From Tenebrio molitor (Eukaryota > Arthropoda > Insecta > Coleoptera > Tenebrionidae), in NCBI RefSeq assembly GCF_963966145.1, contig NC_091052.1:19592001-19656000 (forward strand): a DNA stretch of 64,000 bases, given 5' to 3'. The notes beneath the pieces are model-generated. The model worked only from the letters and a program-made list of their open reading frames with translations, had not been told where the DNA came from and made no database searches. Positions 1-11,023 of the stretch are shown here, piece by piece; within the stretch, counting starts at the first letter, position 1, and every line of letters starts with the position of its first letter. The translations under genes and the position numbers were made by a program.

Positions 1-537
1 TGAAATGTTGAAAATTTCGATACACATGCAGCGAGTCAAATGTAACTAAGATATTGTAAAAGTTTTTAAAAAAAGAATTAAGTCAGTAGCCCGTATACTT
101 TTTGAGAAAATAATTTTTTTATTCGACGAGCGAACACGCCGGACGGCTCCTGGCAGGCAGATATAACCCGGCACGCGTACTTAGTCGTCTATCGATGTAG
201 GGATTGTAGCAGTCTAAAAACGATAATTGTAAAATTTTGAGTAAGTAAATTTTTTGTATTTTTGCTACAATTTACCTACTTTAAATGCTTTCTTCTTCGT
301 CATATTCATCCTCATATAAACAAGAAACATTGTTCTGACATTTTTTGCAAGAACAATCACTCCAGGATGTTGATGCACATACATTTATTGTTTAATTATA
401 TATTTTTTTTAATTTAAGAAGGATAGATAAGCAATACCGTTACAAAAAAAAAGCAAAATATTATTTCTCGTCGATTCTCCTGTTCCTATAAAAAATGTTA
501 GAAAAATGTCTTCAAAGTCAATCAATATCAAAAAATA

Positions 538-1245
538 TTATTTTTCCACTACTAGTCTCAGAAGGCTTCATTATTGACTCTCGAACCGACCCCAGAAGTA
601 GAATTTGTCTCCCAAGGTTGATAATGATTTTCATTATTAACCTAGGTGCATAATGAACAGCCGTCACCTAGCAACGAAAGATTTTCGTTGATTTCATTGG
701 TTAACGTAGACGATTTTCATAGCAACCGTTGAAAAATGAGAACTGGGATCGTCGCATCGGACAAACAAATTTAATTAATAATTATTATTAGAAAGGGTTT
801 TAACGGATCTAGTAGTGAAAAATAGTATATTATATACCAAGGTGGAGAAGTTCATGATTATAGCCAGAGCGCCAAGATTAGAGCCCGAGGCACGCCGAGG
901 GTTGTAAGGCGCGAATGCTATAAGGGACTTCTCCACCGTGGTTTATATACTATTTTTTTCACTACTAGATACGTTAAAACCCTTTCTGATAATAATTATT
1001 AATCAAATTATTTTGTCGAATGCGACGGGTCCGAGTTGTCATTTCTTGACAGTTGGTATGAAAATCGTCTACGTTAACCAATGAAATAGACGACAATCTT
1101 TCGTTGCTAGGTGACGGTTGTTCCATTATTCACCACTGGTTAATAATGAAAAATTATTTACCTGTCACTGAGCCAACGTAGAAAAACGAAACTTCTCAGT
1201 GTTCTATGACAACCGATAACGCTAGACTTTATTACTAGTAGTGAA
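538..1245. repeat. Foldback with 300 bp arms and a hairpin at its centre
   Basis: The left arm (about 538-838) and right arm (about 950-1245) are imperfect reverse complements. They share the CACTACTAG edge motif, a GTTAACGTAGACGATTTTCAT block and a GTCACCTAGCAACGAAAGA block. The spacer (840-950) is itself a hairpin with arms GGTGGAGAAG and CTTCTCCACC. No ORF. It reads as a nonautonomous foldback element whose centre has become, or received, a second hairpin. Confidence 0.75.
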
Positions 1246-1251
1246 AAAAAT

Positions 1252-1385
1252 AATATATACACCACGCTAGAGAAGACAATTTTAAGCCTCGCTTCTTTAT
1301 TCCCCTCGAAGCTTCGCTTCTCGGGGAATAAACTACCTCGGCTTAAAAAAATGTCTTCTCTACCTTGGCGTATAACATACTGTTA
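1252..1385. repeat. Imperfect hairpin
   Basis: The arms GAGAAGACA and TGTCTTCTC pair, followed inwards by TTTAAGCC with GGCTTAAA. The loop contains the self-complementary CGAAGCTTCG. It directly abuts the right edge of the 538-1245 foldback and resembles the hairpin in that foldback's centre in layout, though not in arm sequence. Confidence 0.7.
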
Positions 1386-1833
1386 TACTAGTTTGAATTG
1401 CAGTTCATTTCTCTCTTTTTTTACTTCCTGTTCTTTTGCAAAATATGCTCATTTTAAGTATGTCAAAAAATTTACCTATGGGTTTTTTAGTACACATATG
1501 TACCTACTTGAAAATTAAATTTGCAAGTGTTACCAGCAATGCATTTTTTAACGTTTTAAAATCGGTAAAAAAAAACAGCATACAATGTCCTTCTGAAAAC
1601 ATTTAAAGAGTTAGGGAAGTTAAATTCTACGTAGAGCAAGAAGTAGCTAACGCACGTAAAATTTGAAATATATCCTTCAAGCAGTTTATAACATTTTTGT
1701 CATGAACTTATGCTCTAATTAATGCATTCTAGTGCGTTTTGTAGTGTTGGGTTAATTTAATACAATTTAAAATCTCCCAATCTAAACAAGGGCATTTTAC
1801 AACCTGTTTTAGCTACAATGGATCCCATACCTA

Positions 1834-3077
1834 ATGACATTGGAAAATGATGAACATTTTTTGCACAGACCAATGATGCCAGAAAGTTGTTTAGAAAATG
1901 ACAATTACAAATTATATTTTGATCGGACAGTTTTAACTGACATTCACATTCAGCATAACAGACCAGACATTATTATTTTAAATAAACAACAAAAGCAAGC
2001 ATATCTTTTAGATATAGCTGTTCCAAATTCACACAATATAACACAGACATACCGGGTGGGGCATCGTATACGCGCACGCGAGAAATCGCGACTTCTAATT
2101 AAATAAAATTGTCGAAATTTTTCAGACTTACCTGGCTATTGCTAAGGTACATTTCATAATTTTTTGATAATTTTTTACTTACAAACAAAGCCAAAAAAAA
2201 ATTAAAATGTAAATTTCAACCAAAAAGTCAAATTCTGATTTTTATACTAACCTACCCAGATTCACTTCCTATAATTATTTACGAAATCTACGGGAAAAAA
2301 ATACCAATTAGATTTTGAATTAAACGCAGTTTTACATTTCAACTTTCAAAATCATTTTTATTTATGACCTGCTACTTGTGCTGTCGTAAATTTAGGTGAC
2401 AATGGAAACTGTCAATTTTATAGCAAAAAGGTTTAAAACGGTCGGCTAAACCTTTGTTGGGAAATTATACCATTGTGCCGTAAATCACCCGTCAGGTTTA
2501 CGTTTAAATAAAAAAGCGAATTATTTAGCTAACCAAGTCAAAATTTGTAATTGTGCCACCAGGGTTTGATGGGCTAGCAGATACAGATTCATTTAGTCTA
2601 AAAACTTTATAAGTAAATTAACAGTTAATTTCAGAAAAGTAATAAAATTGTTACGGCTTTATTTATTAACAAATTTTTTTTTTTAATTTCTCGAATATAC
2701 CTTATCAATAGTTAGTCACGTATATAAAATTTCGCCAATTTTATTTAATTAGAAGTCGCGATTTCTCGCGTGCGCGTATACGATGCCCCACCCGGTATAA
2801 TACAAAAATTAATAAATATTTAGAACTCTCCGTTGCTATGAGAAATCTTTGGTGTTTAGAAAAAATTTCGATTTTACCATTTATAATTTCAGCAACAGGA
2901 ATAGTACCGCAATCTCTTTTTAAAAATTTAAAAATTTTGGACTTAGAGAACACATTGGTGGTTGAAATTCAAAAAGGTATATTATTATACTCATGTCACA
3001 TCGTGAGGAAATTCCTTAACATTGACACAGAACATAAAACACAAAAAAGTCAAAATGTGGAGGCGAGACGCCGGTAA
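1834..3077 (+). pseudogene. C-terminal fragment of an R2-type LINE protein, split by a MITE
   Basis: Two open segments (1834-2051 and 2796-3077) encode one protein tail. The first reads DRTVLTDIHIQHNRP then DIIILNKQQKQAYLLDIAVP. The second reads LWCLEKISILPFIISATG then a QKGILLYSCHIVRKFL ending. The pattern of a PD pair followed about 17 residues later by LDIAVP resembles the restriction-like endonuclease end of insect R2-group LINEs. The two parts become one continuous frame if the 744 bp insert and one copy of its TA duplication are removed. No reverse transcriptase domain is present, so this is a 5'-truncated, dead copy. Family assignment is from recall of protein patterns, not a search. 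Confidence 0.7.
2052..2795. mobile_element. MITE, CCGGGTGGGG termini, TA duplication
   Basis: The ends are inverted repeats of about 60 bp (2052-2110 and 2737-2795) starting CCGGGTGGGGCATCGTATAC. They are flanked by TA at 2050-2051 and 2796-2797. It interrupts an R2-type coding fragment, which gives an independent check on its boundaries. No coding capacity of its own. TA duplication points to the Tc1/mariner superfamily. Confidence 0.85.
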
Positions 3078-3524
3078 TTATGTTGATAAGCACTGCACTA
3101 TTACTTGATAGTATTATCTGTAATAGTGTATATACTCCGGCAAAATTGCCGTGCCGCCGGGTGGAGGTGGGATACGAATGTATGTGCATGAAGGAAGGCT
3201 TAAAATGCTGCAGATTGTTCTTGCAAAAAATGTCACAACAATGTTTCTTGTTTAGGTATATGAGAATGAAGATGACGAAGAGAGCATTTAAAATAGGTAA
3301 ATTTTAGCAAAAATACAAAAAATTTACCTATTCAAAATTTTACAATTATTGTTTTTAGACTGCTACAGTCCCTGCATCGATAGACGACTAAATACTCGTG
3401 CCGGGTTATATCTGCCTGCCAGGAACCGCCTGGCGCGTTCGTTCGTCGAATAAAAAAATTATTTTGTTCGATACCTCCCTAGAAAGTGGGTCTGTATCCA
3501 TGGTTACCAGTGAGTGAAGGTTCC

Positions 3525-3566
3525 ACTTTCGCTCACGCACTTTCGCTCACGCACTTTCGCTCACGC
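3525..3566. repeat. Tandem repeat, three 14 bp units
   Basis: Three perfect copies of ACTTTCGCTCACGC run head to tail and a related AGTGAGTGAAGG lies just before them. No gene context. Confidence 0.9.
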
Positions 3567-3604
3567 ATAATTGAAATTCGATTTTATGAAAAAGAATTTG
3601 TATA

Positions 3605-4695
3605 CAGGCTGTTTGATAAAAAACGCCTCAGCCCATAACTTTTTTATTTATTATCCGATTTCAATGAACAAAAAAACCGAAGATATGGTTTTTCATGCGC
3701 TACAAAACAGCCATAAAATATATTTTTTTGGTGTTATCTTCAATAGCTAACGATAGTCAACTTTTTTTTTTTAAATAGGCACATGTAGTTTTTTTAGGCT
3801 CAGTCTGTTAAGGTTTTTTTTCTGAATCTAATTATGTATTGAAAGTTATCATTTGGTCCATAGATAACTGAAAAAAAAAATTAAATTCTTTTTTTGTGGT
3901 TCAGCTTATTATGAAATTTTTAAGAGTCCCGTGAAAAACAACCGGAATACAAAGTGCGGTAAATGCGTAGAGGGGTAAATGTCATCCAAACGTCAGCTTA
4001 GAAATTTTCATCTGCTTTTTTAAACTTTTTTTATTTAAGTATAAAATAACAACATTGCCAGTCATGCAGGATATCAGTCATTTGACTATTATTTTATATT
4101 CGAGTGTAATAAAAATCGTAATCGTAATCAAAAACAAAAATTTTATAAAAAAATAATAATAATAAAAAAAAAAAAAATTTTCATGTTTTTCAGGTGCAAT
4201 CTTGAGGTGTTTTGATATTATTTTCTTGGAAAACATGAATAAAATATAAATACATTTTTATTTTATTCATGTTTTCCAAGAAAATAATAATAAAACACCT
4301 CAAGATTGCACCTGAAAATTTTGAAACTGACACTTGACATTTGTTGCTATTTGTATTCCAATTGTTTTTCACGGCTTACTTGAAAATTTTATAACAAGCT
4401 GAACCACAACTAAAAATTGTTTTTTTTTTGTTAGTTAGCTATGGACCACATGATAACTTTTAATACATCATTAGATTCAAAAAAAAAAACTCCATCAGAC
4501 TGAGCCTAAAAAACTACATGTGTCCATTAAAAAAAAAAGTTGACTATTGTCAGCTATTGAAAATAACGCCAAAAAAATATTTTTTATAGGTGCTTCGTAG
4601 CGCATGAAAAACCATATCTTTGGTTTTTTTGTTCATTGAAATCGGATAACAAATAAAAAAGTTATGGGTTGAGGCATTTTTTATCAAACAGCCTG
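3605..4695. mobile_element. MITE with long arms, CAGGCTGTTTGATAAAAAA termini
   Basis: The termini are inverted repeats of roughly 350 bp flanked by TA (3603-3604 and 4696-4697). The arms are A/T-rich and share GATATGGTTTTTCATGCG. No transposase is visible. The centre holds a separate near-perfect palindrome (4189-4316). Probably a Tc1/mariner-type foldback derivative. Confidence 0.8.
4189..4316. repeat. Near-perfect 128 bp palindrome
   Basis: The arms begin TTCAGGTGCAATCTTGAGGT and pair almost completely with the other half; the centre is a short A/T loop around ATAAATACATTTT. It lies at the middle of the 3605-4695 MITE. A palindrome this perfect is normally unstable, which suggests it is young. 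Confidence 0.85.
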
Positions 4696-4728
4696 TATTG
4701 AAAATAATTACATACCAATAATAACTAA

Positions 4729-4934
4729 ACGTTATTCACGTGGAGTTGAACATTTCAAGGTCAAATAATTTTATTTTTTGGCTCTGTAATTATGTTTTGT
4801 AAATAGTGACATGCAGCTAACCAACATAATGCGAATTTAGCAATCCTCAATCCATCGTGAACGGTATTTACCTGTATGTCACTGTTTGCTAAATTATTTG
4901 ACCTTGAAATGTTCAATTCAACGTGAATAACGTG
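4729..4934. repeat. Short foldback, ACGTTATTCACGT ends
   Basis: Inverted arms of about 45 bp at 4729-4775 and 4888-4934 share TTCAAGGTCAAATAATTT. It fills the space between two TA-flanked MITEs. Nonautonomous, no ORF. Confidence 0.75.
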
Positions 4935-4936
4935 TA

Positions 4937-5431
4937 CAGTGCGTTTTTTTAAGACTGGCCAGAGGGTTTTACATGCTAATTTTTCAACCTCCTGTTAACT
5001 TTGTATTTGTAATACCTAAATGGTTGTAACAGACAATTTACAAATAAAATGTTATTTGCAAAAAATAGTGTGAACATTAATATTTTACATTTTATAACGA
5101 TAGATTCATTATTTATGTTATAATAAGTTTCTTTACTTTAATAAAAATTAAATGAAATGTTCAAAATGGCCTCCAGAGGCAGTTAAGCAATCACATAATC
5201 AATTACATATCAAAATTACAAATGTCAGGTGAAATTTTAACCTACTGAAAACGGAATTCAAAAAATGTCTTTTTGCTATAACTTATTCCTTGATTCTGGT
5301 TATTCAATTGAAATTGTTTCAATACATTATCATCAAAACTGGGTTGAATATTTTCATGAGGACAAAAGTTAACAGGGGGTTGAAAAATGTAGCTTGTAAA
5401 ACCCTATGGCCAGTCTTAAAAAAACTCACTG
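4937..5431. mobile_element. MITE, termini shared with the P-type element at 50961-53199
   Basis: The 80 bp inverted ends (CAGTGCGTTTTTTTAAGACT on the left and its partner on the right) match those of the P/THAP element at 50961-53199, including the TTTTTCAACCYCCTGTTAACT stretch. It is flanked by TA at 4935-4936 and 5432-5433. It has no coding region and is best read as an internally deleted relative mobilised in trans. Confidence 0.8.
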
Positions 5432-5456
5432 TATAACAATTCATCACTTTACATAA

Positions 5457-5927
5457 TTAATCACGTCGGCCACCGAATATGCCCATCATCAATACAACTT
5501 TCTGAAGGATCAACTCTTGGTCCGCCGCTTCCAGTAAAAACGTGCAAACATCGTTTCTTGAAGAAGTTGTAGCTTTTTTCGGCTGATAGTTTCTACATTT
5601 TGTTTTCAAAAAGGAGGTGAGACTGTTGAACCTGTACAATTTATTATATTAAAACAACTAATAGCTTATTAAAAAAACCTCTTACCTGGATACCTGGAGA
5701 TATAAACGTTTTGAAATACAAACAGTGTACTCTTCAACATTGAATATCACAACCGCGCTGATGCTGCTTTCGTCTTTTCCCTTGATCTCGGTCTGCCATT
5801 GTGTAAATATTTCCAATTCTTTCTGGTATCGTAATTTTGATTTCGTAGGCACCATTTGGTACTTCGCGGCACTTGCCTCTTCCAGGACGTCATCAGGAAC
5901 ACAGAATTCTTCGTCATCCATTTCCAC
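5457..5927 (-). pseudogene. Two-exon Crypton-like tyrosine-recombinase N-terminal fragment
   Basis: Exon 1 (5927-5686) encodes EEFCVPDDVLEEASAAKYQ and then VPTKSKLRYQKELEIFTQW. It ends at a consensus GTAAG donor. A 54 bp intron closes with TACAG at 5632, and exon 2 (5631-5457) continues in frame with LTSFLKTKCRNYQPKKAT and a LQKVVLMMGIFGG tail. This layout matches the SAM-like N-terminal part of Crypton-derived recombinase proteins common in insects: a K-S-K-x-x-Y core-binding start, then a FLK...Y-x-P-K-K hinge. The middle of exon 1 does not match, and no catalytic domain follows, so it is a truncated copy of about 138 residues. It could be a piece of a domesticated gene; I cannot tell from this sequence alone. 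Confidence 0.6.
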
Positions 5928-6118
5928 AACGTGGTGTGCACAATCACTTTATTGACTTTGCAAAACTTTGTTTATTTTGTATTTTATTTTTTTCCATAGC
6001 AACAGATCTCTCCGAAAATGTGATTTATTTATTTTATTTTTCACTTTAGTATAATTGCATGATAACTCCTAGGATACGAAATACGTAAACATGTCCATAA
6101 CAACCGGGGCATAATACA

Positions 6119-6184
6119 GGGCGTAATAAGAATAAGCGGGCGTAATAAGAATAAGCGGGCGTAATAAGAATAAGCGGGCGTAAT
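6119..6184. repeat. Tandem repeat, 19 bp unit x3.5
   Basis: Three exact copies of GGGCGTAATAAGAATAAGC plus a partial fourth. The unit begins with GGCGTAAT, which also appears in the arms of the hairpin at 6264-6390, so the array may have grown out of a hairpin arm. Confidence 0.9.
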
Positions 6185-6263
6185 GAATTCATAACGCCCT
6201 CATCAATTCATAATTGCAAAGATGCCAATTTTTTTTTTAAGAACACGTGAAAAATAAAATCTT

Positions 6264-6390
6264 ATATGCACCACGGCGTCACCGAATGATTACGCCCATC
6301 GAACGATATCCATCTCTCGGGCTAAAGCCCTCGAGTTGGATTCATCGTTCTCCGGGCGTAATCATCGGTGTAACGCCCTTGGTGCATAAA
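6264..6390. repeat. Imperfect hairpin
   Basis: The outer arms TATGCACCA and TTGGTGCATAA pair, then GATTACGCCC pairs with GGGCGTAATC. The loop holds a second small inverted pair, GGGCTAAAGCCC. Same layout as the other dispersed hairpins. Confidence 0.75.
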
Positions 6391-6445
6391 TAGCTATTAT
6401 GCACGATTATATTATAATTTGACAATTTTGCACAAATTTTCTTGA

Positions 6446-6507
6446 CATAAACGTCTCTTTATGGCCCACGGATCACTTTATGCCCGTGGGCCATAAAGAT
6501 ATGTCAA
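6446..6507. repeat. Short hairpin
   Basis: TTTATGGCCCACGG pairs exactly with CCGTGGGCCATAAA around a 12 base loop. No U-tract follows and no gene is adjacent, so a terminator is not indicated. Confidence 0.75.
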
Positions 6508-6835
6508 ATAAAAGTCAAAAATATTTTTGGTGAAATTAGGAAAAAAATTGCCACTTAACTTAAATTATCTAATCCCGAATGGGGATTACTCGATACTGGA
6601 CACTCATTTCTGCCGCTTTCTCATCCTCATTTATCATTTCGTTATTGAATTTATAACCGAAAATTGCAATTGACATAATGGCTGCGGGTGTTTTCACTGT
6701 TTCCAAAGTTACGCGCAAAACTAAAAATTTGACGGGAGCACTACGCGATGCAAACATCCCGTGGTGTGGGCAGACATTTATTTATTAATTTTTGTTAAAT
6801 GTTAGGGTTTTAGGTCTTAATCGTGCATAAAATAG

Positions 6836-6960
6836 TGTATGTACTGCGGGCGTGAACTGGCTTTTATGGCCTTCAGCGTGTTTTTAGCCCTCGTTATCAC
6901 TCGGGCTCAAAATCACACCTCAGGCCATAAAAGCCCTCTTACGCCCTTAATACATAAATA
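6836..6960. repeat. Imperfect hairpin
   Basis: GGGCGTGAACTGGCTTTTATGGCC pairs with the GGCCATAAAAGCC...ACGCCC side, with mismatches. The loop carries GAGC/GCTC-type pairs around TTATCACTCGGGCTC. It lacks coding potential. Confidence 0.7.
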
Positions 6961-7049
6961 ACTATTATTTTAATTTTATTTAAAATTTTGAATATAAAGT
7001 TACAGACTAATTTTCTAAGGAGTTATGTCTGGTATCGAACAAAATCAAA

Positions 7050-7138
7050 TACAGCACTCGAGAGTAAGGCCGCTTTTGTTCACTTGAATTGCAATTCGCG
7101 TGAACAAAAGCTTTACCTTCCTCTCTCGTAGTGTAAAT
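7050..7138. repeat. Imperfect hairpin
   Basis: CACTCGAGAGTAAGG pairs with CCTTCCTCTCTCGTAGTG, and GCTTTTGTTCACTTGAATT pairs with the matching inner arm. It sits immediately inside the right outer arm (7144-7250). Confidence 0.7.
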
Positions 7139-8624
7139 AACTATTCTCAAACAGTATACGGGCTACTGACTTAATTCTTTTTTTAAAAACTTTTACAATA
7201 TCTTAGTTACATTTGACTCGCTGCATGTGTATCGAAATTTTCAACATTTCACAAAGGTCCCAGCAGAGTGAAGTTGACGATGCGCATTTTTGATTACTCT
7301 AAATTTATTAATTATTTTTTTCAAAACTATCGATATTTGCGAAATTTACGATTCACTATTGGAAGCGCTGTACTTTTTACTACAAATATACAGAAAATCA
7401 TAATTATAGCTTCAATGGTTGAATTAACACAACGTTAAATGTTACGAGAAACGTAGTTTTTCGGACTACACCTCAACTACGTATAAAGGCCGTTTTCAAA
7501 GTTCGGTCCTATTAAAAAAAGTTGTAGATGGCCATTCCTTATGCCCCAAAATGTCCTCTACAAGATAGTATAGGTCGCATTTAGTTATACCTTGGAATCA
7601 CCTACCCTCAAAAATAAGCGAGCTAGATATGTGATTTTACTCCACTATTAGGCGGAAAAATGAAGTGGCAATTTTTACGGTGCCTCTACGGTACGCTGAA
7701 CGCTCTGAGTAAGTGTCCTGTGATTAATCGGTTTTTACGTAGGTCGCAGCTTCAATTTTATCTTTGCACTGCTAATGCATTTAATTGTATTGCTTTTATA
7801 GTAAGAATATATCATTGGAGAACAATTTAAAAATGTATGCATGACTACACCACTACTAACTTGTCTTTACAAGTTACTAAAAATTTTTAGAGGTTCGTAT
7901 TATTAAAGATTTTCACGGATTTTACCGTTATTGCAACTTTCCTGTACTATTTCGTATACATGAGCATCTACATGTACCAATCGTCCTACACCTACCTGCT
8001 ACCTCATTACACTTTTAATTTGGACATTAATAATTTTGTATTTCGATTTTGTTATGTTTTATTCTTTTGAAAAAATAATTGAACAGGTAAGATCATCAAA
8101 ACCAATTAAGTTGATATCAAATTGACATTTTAGAAGTTCAAAATGATGAATTTAATTGATCAATTATGCAAAATTCCAGTCTATCACAAATTCGTATTGA
8201 ATGTATTGAAAATTAAATCTAAAAGATTAAAATGATTAATTTATTTTTTAGGAGAAATTAATGTATTTCAAGCTAGAAAGACAATCATCAGATTTTTATA
8301 CAGCGTGTTATTGAAATGCGTTAGCAAAATTTAAACGCTGATAGAACTCATCAAAACAAATTACTTTTCTATTTACCATTTTTTCGAAAACTCAAATTTA
8401 TGCTCGAATTTATTTTCACCGTATTCCGTGTCATCGAGTCGTTTATGGATGGGACGGTGAAAGAGCAACGGCTTCGTACGAAAAACGTTAACGCAAAAAA
8501 AGTAAATACCCAGGCGGATAGGTGTTGCAAAAACTTACTGACACAATTTAGTCACGTCCTTCACCTGCATGCGGCTGTGTTTACAATTTATTAGAAAGTG
8601 AATTTCCCGTAATTATCGTTAAAA

Positions 8625-9084
8625 ATGGTGAAGTACACTAATCCGGAGTTAACAGACATGGTGCTCATCTACAGGGAAGCTTCATCAAATACTGATGCAA
8701 CCAGGCGTTTGTATGAAGGTACATGAAGAGATTTCCCAGTCGCCAAGTTCCCTGTCCACGTACCTTTGTGAATGCTGTCATTACATCCGTATCATCTTCA
8801 ACGCGTTCAACACTTAAGATCAGAAGATCCACCACGTCTAATTGCATTTTGTCAATGGCTTCTTCAATAGGTCGTAATTGACCAGTTTTATCGCCAGCTC
8901 GTTCACCGGACTTAAACCCTTGTGACTTTTTTATGGGGCCATTGAAAACAGATTGTGTATGAGACTCCAGCTGACACCGAGGCAATTCGATAAAATTCTG
9001 ACATGTTGATGAGAACTCAAGCTTCTGTGGCTCGAAGGGCACACAAGAGCGTGCATCGATTACGGAGGGCGTCATTTCGAACAT
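8625..9084 (+). pseudogene. Deleted mariner-like transposase (DUF4817-type N-terminus)
   Basis: From the ATG at 8625 the plus strand reads MVKYTNPELTDMVLIYREA and then NTDATRRLYEG. That is the helix-turn-helix start seen in DUF4817/mariner-type transposases of insects. After a frameshift it reads KRFPSRQVPCPRTFVNAV, the next conserved block. The text then jumps to a decayed C-terminal part around 8905-9060 (a SPDL-type third-aspartate region degraded to HRT-TLVTFLWGH, then ETPADTE). The catalytic core in between is missing. A 139-codon open frame on the opposite strand is antisense to this and is not a gene. Confidence 0.65.
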
Positions 9085-9549
9085 TTAATTTAAAGGTTAG
9101 TGCCCTTGATCAAGTGTGGTGCGTAACTTCAATATCACTCTCACTTACTACGAATAAAGAATTGGTTTTTGCTTGACTACCTAAGTTTTTATCTTCTTTC
9201 GCTTTTAAGGGTGACCGGTACTGGCGAAGTGTTTCAGTTTTGCCACCTTTATAATGCAGCCACTAATACACAGTAGAGTATATAGATAAGTATGGAAACC
9301 AAACTGAATTTTTACCTGAAATAATAAGCCCTGAGGCCCTGACCGTTTCCATGCCCTTACCGAAAGTTTCTCGGAGTTTTATGGTTTAATCTGGTTTATC
9401 AGACAAACAATAAATACATTTCTTATTTTGTCTAAAAATGTAAGACATAATTTTCTTCTGGAAAATTGTCGAATAATAAAATTATTAATATTATAATAGA
9501 TTAAAATGGTCCAATAATATGAAGTCCCAAAATTCACGCCCATAAATAA

Positions 9550-9599
9550 ATGTCTTTTTCGCATTAGACACGTTAGACGTCGTATGCGAAAAAGACATG
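9550..9599. repeat. Short hairpin
   Basis: TGTCTTTTTCGCAT pairs with ATGCGAAAAAGACA around ACGTTAGACGT. A related CGAAAAAG motif recurs near 10010-10060 (TTAGTGCGAAAAAGAACG). It lies inside the 8301-12053 element. Confidence 0.7.
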
Positions 9600-10273
9600 T
9601 TTTTGCAACGAATTACATACAAGATTTTTTCTAATTCCGTAAAGTATTAGGCAAAAAACAAGAAAAAAGAAATACAGGTTTTAATTTTTTTAATTCACTA
9701 ATTTATTACTCCTATCATTCTATCACTCTCTATCTACTCCAATTCATTTATTACAAAAGTGATATTTATTGTTACAATTTTGTAGCGATTTTCTTGCCAA
9801 ATGAGTGATTTTGATCTGCGGTATAGCTGCTATATGTAATGCATATCCAGTTTATTACCTGCGAAGTCGCAGCCAATTATCAACGATTTGAGCAATGGCT
9901 TGCGTTTTTTAAAAGTTTCTTTTACATGATGAACTGATGAGATCAATTCAATACTTTGATTGCTTTAGTAAAAGAAAAGAAAGCTTTTCTTGTAATTTTA
10001 TACTTCTCACTCTTTTTGGCACTAATGTGAAAAAGTGACAGTTAAACGCATTAGTGCGAAAAAGAACGTCATTGTGACATTCAAATGACCACCAAAAAAC
10101 CACCTATTTTGCAATGGAACTACTGGTCTCGCGAAGGAGTAGATAATTACCAATTCGCGATTTCTTTTTGTGATTTATACATATACCTACCTGCATACTC
10201 CACAACGCACAAAACTTTTCATACGATCATACTTTAATTTATAAATCAATATTTCTGTACTTAATTTGTTATA

Positions 10274-11023
10274 CCGGGTGCTATAACTTCCTTATTTTTT
10301 ATCCGATTTTAATAAATGATACATCAAACAAAATTCGTTTTAGAAACACTATAGCTCGACATGCTATAATTTTTTTTTGACATTATATTTTTTGACAGAC
10401 CGCAGCTAACTTTGTTTTTTTAAGTTGTACTGTATATTTTTTTATTTTTATTCTGATAGATGTTTATCTTCTGAAACACAAACATTAAAATAAAAAATCA
10501 AAAATTTTTTTTTAATTAAAAAAAATTGAATTTCCAAAAATCAAGTAACCATAACTTTACTATAGCAAATGTTCGAAATTACCTCCATTCTCTCTAAGGT
10601 ACATTCGACAGCTTCCACTGACGCCTATTGCGGCGTTTAATAAAAATTCTGGTGGTATTTGTTCTCATACTGCTACGATTCTTGTTACTAAATCATTTCT
10701 GTTATCGACGGAGTCAAATAGACATTGTCTAGAATGCACTTTTATTACTGTTTAATGTGACTGCTTGATTTAAAAAAAAACCGTTATTTTTTAATTTCTT
10801 CTTTTTGTTTCTATGCATGAACATGTTGTTTACATTTTCATATTCTAAATAAAAATCTCTATAAAACTGAGCAAAAAAAGTTAATAAACAGAACTCAAGA
10901 ACAAATATTGGATCAATTCAAATTGTAGCCCATTTAAAACGATTTTGCTTGACACATCAATTATTAAAATCGTCTGAAAAATAAGGAAGTTACAGCACCA
11001 AAGATTTTTCATAATACACCCGG
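10274..11023 (-). mobile_element. Deleted mariner, CCGGGTGCTATAACTTCC termini
   Basis: The termini are related inverted repeats (CCGGGTGCTATAACTTCC on the left; the right arm carries TTGGTGCTGTAACTTCC after a short insertion). TA flanks both sides (10272-10273 and 11024-11025). On the minus strand about 10560-10720 encodes the end of a mariner-type transposase: NRNDLVTRIVAV then an LRENGGNFEHLL C-terminus. An in-frame stop and the missing catalytic region make it inactive. It is inserted inside the 8301-12053 element, so it is younger than that one. Confidence 0.8.

Larger units (their letters stand above)
115..3463. mobile_element. Long-TIR element, arms about 250 bp, filled with nested repeats
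   Basis: Positions about 115-365 match the reverse complement of about 3205-3463 almost throughout, for example ATTCGACGA near the outer edge and TTTTTTGCAAGAACAAT near the inner edge. No transposase of its own is visible. The interior carries a foldback, a hairpin and an R2-type retrotransposon tail. Class is unknown; arm length suggests a DNA transposon or foldback element. Confidence 0.65.
1..7250. repeat. Outer inverted arms (1-112 and 7144-7250)
   Basis: The first 112 bases recur in reverse complement at 7144-7250, with near identity including the GTATACGGGCTACTGACTTA segment. The left arm may run on beyond the window edge. The 7 kb between the arms is filled with other repeats. The pair could be the two ends of one large element or two solo copies of a repeat in opposite orientation. 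The sequence does not decide which. Confidence 0.7.

Noticed and set aside
6446..6507. Rho-independent terminator
   Set aside because: The stem is strong, but there is no trailing T-run in either direction and no gene; it belongs with the dispersed hairpins.
8665..9084. 139-codon open frame on the minus strand
   Set aside because: It is antisense to the decayed mariner transposase on the plus strand; its content (for example SGERAGDKTG) is the mirror of the SPDL-type region and has no family features.
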